DNA of 8,625 nucleotides, from contig JAFPAS010000093.1 in the NCBI GenBank assembly GCA_017424205.1, positions 1 to 8,625 of the forward strand. The letters are read 5' to 3'. The notes under the pieces are model-generated. The model worked only from the letters and a program-made list of their open reading frames with translations. It did no database searches and had not been told where the DNA came from. Both the position numbers and the translations under genes were made by a program. Source of the stretch: Prevotella sp. (GTDB taxonomy: Bacteria > Bacteroidota > Bacteroidia > Bacteroidales > Bacteroidaceae). Position 1 is the first letter of the stretch. Each line of letters begins with the position of its first letter. Below, in pieces: positions 5,934 through 8,625 of this stretch.

Positions 5934-6602
5934 ATGGCAAGATTTGATAAGATGGCCGTAATGCAGAAGATTGCTGCGGCTCCAATGGTACCAGTATTCT
6001 ATCATAAGGATGCAGAAGTTGCTAAGAAAGTAGTAAAGGCATGCTATGATGGCGGTGTACGTGCATTTGAATTCACAAACCGTGGCGATTTCGCTCAGGA
6101 AGTATTTGCTGAGTTGTCAAAGTTCGTTGAGGTAGAGTGTCCAGAGCTCGCTCTCGGTATTGGCAGTATCGTTGATGCTCCTACAGCAGCTATGTATCTG
6201 CAGTTAGGTGCAAACTTCATTGTTGGTCCTTTGTTCAATCCTGATATCGCAGTAGTATGTAACCGTCGTTGCGTAACATACTGCCCAGGCTGTCTCACAC
6301 CATCAGAGATTGGCAAGGCACAGGAAGTAGGCTGCGATTTCACAAAGGTATTCCCTGGTGACGTTGTTGGTCCAAATCTCATTAAGGGTCTTATGGCTCC
6401 AATGCCATGGTCAAAGATTATGGTTACAGGTGGTGTTGCTCCAGAGAAAGAGAATCTTGCAACATGGTTCAAGGCTGGCGTATTCTGCGTAGGTATGGGC
6501 TCAAAGCTCTTCCCAAGCGACAAGGTTAAGGCTGGCGACTGGCAGTATATCACAGATAAGTGTAAAGAGGCTCTTGGTTATTGTGCAGAGGCTCGCAAGT
6601 AA
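5934..6602 (+). CDS. eda: KDPG aldolase (Eda), bifunctional KDPG/KHG aldolase family
   Basis: This class I aldolase cleaves 2-keto-3-deoxy-6-phosphogluconate into pyruvate and glyceraldehyde-3-phosphate, the last step of the pathway encoded here. The 222 residues fit the family. Key positions, aligned by eye with E. coli Eda, are E46 in FEFTNRG (catalytic Glu), R50, S78 in GIGSI (Thr in E. coli), P99, the Schiff-base lysine K138 in TKVFPGD, F140, and S190 in GMGSK for phosphate binding. PGCLTPSE (118-125) matches the family PG..T.SE motif. VFPGD replaces the enterobacterial FFPAE, as I recall for Bacteroidetes enzymes. An unusual feature is the cysteine cluster C109, C113, C117, C120. The A-rich leader lacks a Shine-Dalgarno sequence. 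Expression is probably linked to kdgK through the hairpin region upstream. A terminator follows 14 nt after the stop. Confidence 0.93.
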   Translation: MARFDKMAVMQKIAAAPMVPVFYHKDAEVAKKVVKACYDGGVRAFEFTNRGDFAQEVFAELSKFVEVECPELALGIGSIVDAPTAAMYLQLGANFIVGPLFNPDIAVVCNRRCVTYCPGCLTPSEIGKAQEVGCDFTKVFPGDVVGPNLIKGLMAPMPWSKIMVTGGVAPEKENLATWFKAGVFCVGMGSKLFPSDKVKAGDWQYITDKCKEALGYCAEARK

Positions 6603-6616
6603 ACATATAATATATA

Positions 6617-6657
6617 AAGGCTCCATAGTGTTATTATGCCTATGGAGTCTTTTTTTT
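6617..6657 (+). terminator. Intrinsic terminator after eda, overlapping the kinase start
   Basis: AAAGGCTCCATAG (6617-6629) pairs with CTATGGAGTCTTT (6641-6653) over 13 bp with a single G-U (6621-6649), around an 11-nt loop, and runs into seven T (6651-6657). This is a strong Rho-independent terminator beginning 14 nt after the eda stop codon. The first in-frame ATG of the downstream kinase (6637) lies in the loop and the second (6643) in the 3' arm. Confidence 0.88.
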
Positions 6658-8625
6658 CTTTGTTCGGCATGCACTGCCTCTTCAGAGCGAGCGGCAGAGC
6701 GGCTGAATGACAAGGCCTTTGCATATCATTACCGTTCTTTAGACAGTGTAAAGGTCTATGCTGACAGCGTCGTTAATCATTATTCTTCGTCAGAAAATGC
6801 CTATGCAGAGGCATTAAATCATCTTGCCTTTTATTATGTTGGCAAGATGCGTTACGATCTTGCCGATTCGTTGCTTGTAACCATGTCAGAAGTAACGAAC
6901 AACCGTATAGAGCTCTGCATAGCAAGCATATATCGCATGCGCTTATGCCAGCGCCAGTCAGAAAACAAGGCATATTATGAGCATCGTCAGCAGGCTCTGA
7001 CACATTTCCGCCGAATACACGAAGAGAAGCAGTTCACACCTCATCAGCAACGACGAATCGCCTACGCAGAATCCGAATTTCGTTTTGTCTCTTCAGCATA
7101 CGAATATTATGTACGCCGAACAGACGACGCCATACGCACGCTTCAGGAGCTCGACAGTCTTGGCTATGCCCGCAAGGACACAGCGCAGACCCTCGCATAC
7201 CTATATAATATAGGTTCAGGCGGAATAATCACCCAGGGCACACGCGATTATATCCGGCAGACCGAATACGACCATCTTATGCGCTGCTATGTAATCGCAT
7301 CAGAACATTCATACACCTATTGGCAGGCCAATGCCATGCAGGCCATAGCAGAGCATATCATAGCCGATGGCGGAGAATATTTCAGAGAGAATCCGTCTAT
7401 TATGCAGTATGTAAATACCGAGTCTGTCCCTGATAGCATACTTGCAGGCAATATTGCCGAACGTTCACTCAGACTTTTCAAAGAGTATGGCGACGTTTAT
7501 CAGATAGCAGCAGCATGGCGAACATTGTCACAATGCTATGACCAGCTGGGCGATTATGACGGTGCACTCTATTCGCTCCACAATGCCTTAGAGTCAGACA
7601 CAACCCTGCATAACGCCCCCGCACTTATGGCATCCATATACGAACGCCTCTCTATCGAATATTCCGCTGTAGGCAAGAAACAAGAGAGTGACTACTATCG
7701 CAATCTCTATCTCGACCTTTATGATAACACCCGCCAGGACAGGCAGTTAGAAGCACGCGCTGAACTTCTTGATAAAAAGATATACAGGCTCAATATTCTT
7801 ATTTATGCCATTATATCTTTCCTTGCAATCCTGCTTTTGCTTTTGCTATGGCTTGTTGTCAAGCGTCGTCTTCGTCTTCGCACAGGCAAAGATACTACCG
7901 TCAATTCATTTAAGAAAATCAAGGAAGACTCCCAGGCCCATCTTAATCGTATAGAGTCAGATGTCGAAGAGTTGCAAGAGCAGTGTGACATGATGTCCTT
8001 CCAGTTAGGCAAGCAGGAAGACCTGTATATTGAGCAGCGAGCACGCATACACCATATAAATAGCCTTAAGCCATTGCTTGAACGCATGCTGCTTGAGACA
8101 TCACATCTTGCCGATGCTGATGAAACCACAGAAATACGCACTGAACGCAAGGAATATGTTCAGGAGCTGCTTCTCCGCATCAATCAGGAGAACGATATGC
8201 TGACACGCTGGATTCAGATAAAACGCGGCGAAGTCTCACTGCGCATCGAGACCTTCCCATTGCAGGATGTTTTCAGCATACTGTCAAAGAATACAACACT
8301 ATTCCAGCGTCAGGGCATAACATTCTATTTATTAGATACGCCACTCTCCGTTAAGGCCGACAAGACACTCACGCTCTTCATGCTTAACACCCTTTGTGAC
8401 AATGCCCGCAAGCACACTCATGCCGGAGGCTCTGTAAGCGTGTGTGCGTCGTTGGCAGAAAACGATATGGTTGAGATAAGCGTCGAAGATACAGGCGAAG
8501 GAATAACCGAAGAGCATGCAGCTACAATTTTCGACATCAAGCCTATTACTGATGAGAAACTATCATCAGGCATATCTGATGCTGGGCATCACAGCCATGG
8601 CTTCGGACTAGCAAACTGCAGAGGC
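6637..8625 (+). CDS. Membrane sensor histidine kinase with extracytoplasmic TPR-like region, 3' end beyond window
   Basis: The frame is open from ATG 6637 to the window edge (663 codons). Residues about 20-380 form a helical, TPR-like sensory half (for example AWRTLSQCYDQLGDYDGALY, from about 288). One membrane helix lies at 386-408, followed by basic KRRLRLR and a predicted coiled coil at about 418-470. The C-terminal part has a HATPase domain: N box NTLCDNARKHT (584-594), G1 box EDTGEGI (617-623) and G2 box HGFGLAN (654-660). No textbook H box is seen; H472/H473 in RARIHHINSLKPLLERM are the best candidates for the phosphorylated histidine. It resembles Bacteroidetes kinases annotated with DUF5112/DUF5113-type domains (recalled, not searched). 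The N-terminus MPMESFFLCSACTASS has a possible lipobox cysteine but too short a hydrophobic core and no basic residues. No promoter box is visible. The start is uncertain. Confidence 0.8.

Noticed and set aside
6258..6293. Reading eda as a radical-SAM enzyme because of the CX3CX2C spacing
   Set aside because: Overall length, the Schiff-base lysine and the phosphate-binding motif identify an ordinary KDPG aldolase. The spacing is kept only as a curiosity.
6095..6553. 152-codon open frame on the minus strand
   Set aside because: It is fully antisense to eda, whose active-site residues are all recognisable.
7803..8150. 115-codon and other short minus-strand frames inside the kinase
   Set aside because: They are antisense to the kinase coding sequence with its membrane helix and ATP-binding boxes.
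6637..8625. Calling the kinase a pseudogene because of its odd N-terminus
   Set aside because: The frame is open for 663 codons with intact catalytic boxes, so only the signal peptide is in question.
1..8625. CRISPR array, tRNA, rRNA, insertion sequence or phage genes
   Set aside because: No regularly spaced repeats, cloverleaf-like segments, transposase motifs or long terminal inverted repeats were seen on reading both strands.

Overview
The window looks like a chromosomal segment of a Bacteroidales bacterium, most likely in the Prevotella group. This rests on three things seen here. Several gene starts are preceded by the Bacteroidetes -7 element TAnnTTTG. Shine-Dalgarno sequences are absent before the starts. 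The membrane sensor kinase at the right end, with an extracytoplasmic TPR-like half, is of a type common in that order. The species assignment is inference.

Layout, left to right. (1) On the minus strand, an NhaC-family ion antiporter gene is followed after only 4 nt by an unidentified gene that runs off the left edge. (2) About 370 bp without a convincing gene holds several inverted repeats and may be a dispersed repeat or a structured RNA. (3) The core is a hexuronate-catabolism cluster: on the minus strand a LacI-family regulator and altronate dehydratase (uxaA), and divergently on the plus strand 2-keto-3-deoxygluconate kinase (kdgK) and KDPG aldolase (eda). (4) On the plus strand, starting inside the terminator after eda, is a large membrane sensor histidine kinase cut by the right edge just after its ATP-binding G2 box.

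The three enzymes form consecutive steps: D-altronate to 2-keto-3-deoxy-D-gluconate (UxaA), to its 6-phosphate (KdgK), to pyruvate plus glyceraldehyde-3-phosphate (Eda). This is the lower half of D-galacturonate (pectin) use. The upper steps (uronate isomerase, tagaturonate reductase) and a sugar-acid transporter are not in the window. The LacI-type protein lies between the two transcription units and is the obvious candidate regulator of both.

The gene content is conventional. The parts most worth a second look are non-coding. A 24-bp uninterrupted hairpin with a U-tract lies between kdgK and eda, and its 3' arm can pair instead with a third segment just before eda. The kinase start codon sits inside an intrinsic terminator, and the kinase lacks a proper signal peptide in frame, although a hydrophobic stretch lies in the adjacent frame next to a run of seven T. 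The structured intergenic segment left of uxaA is the third. I found no CRISPR array, tRNA, rRNA or transposase gene.
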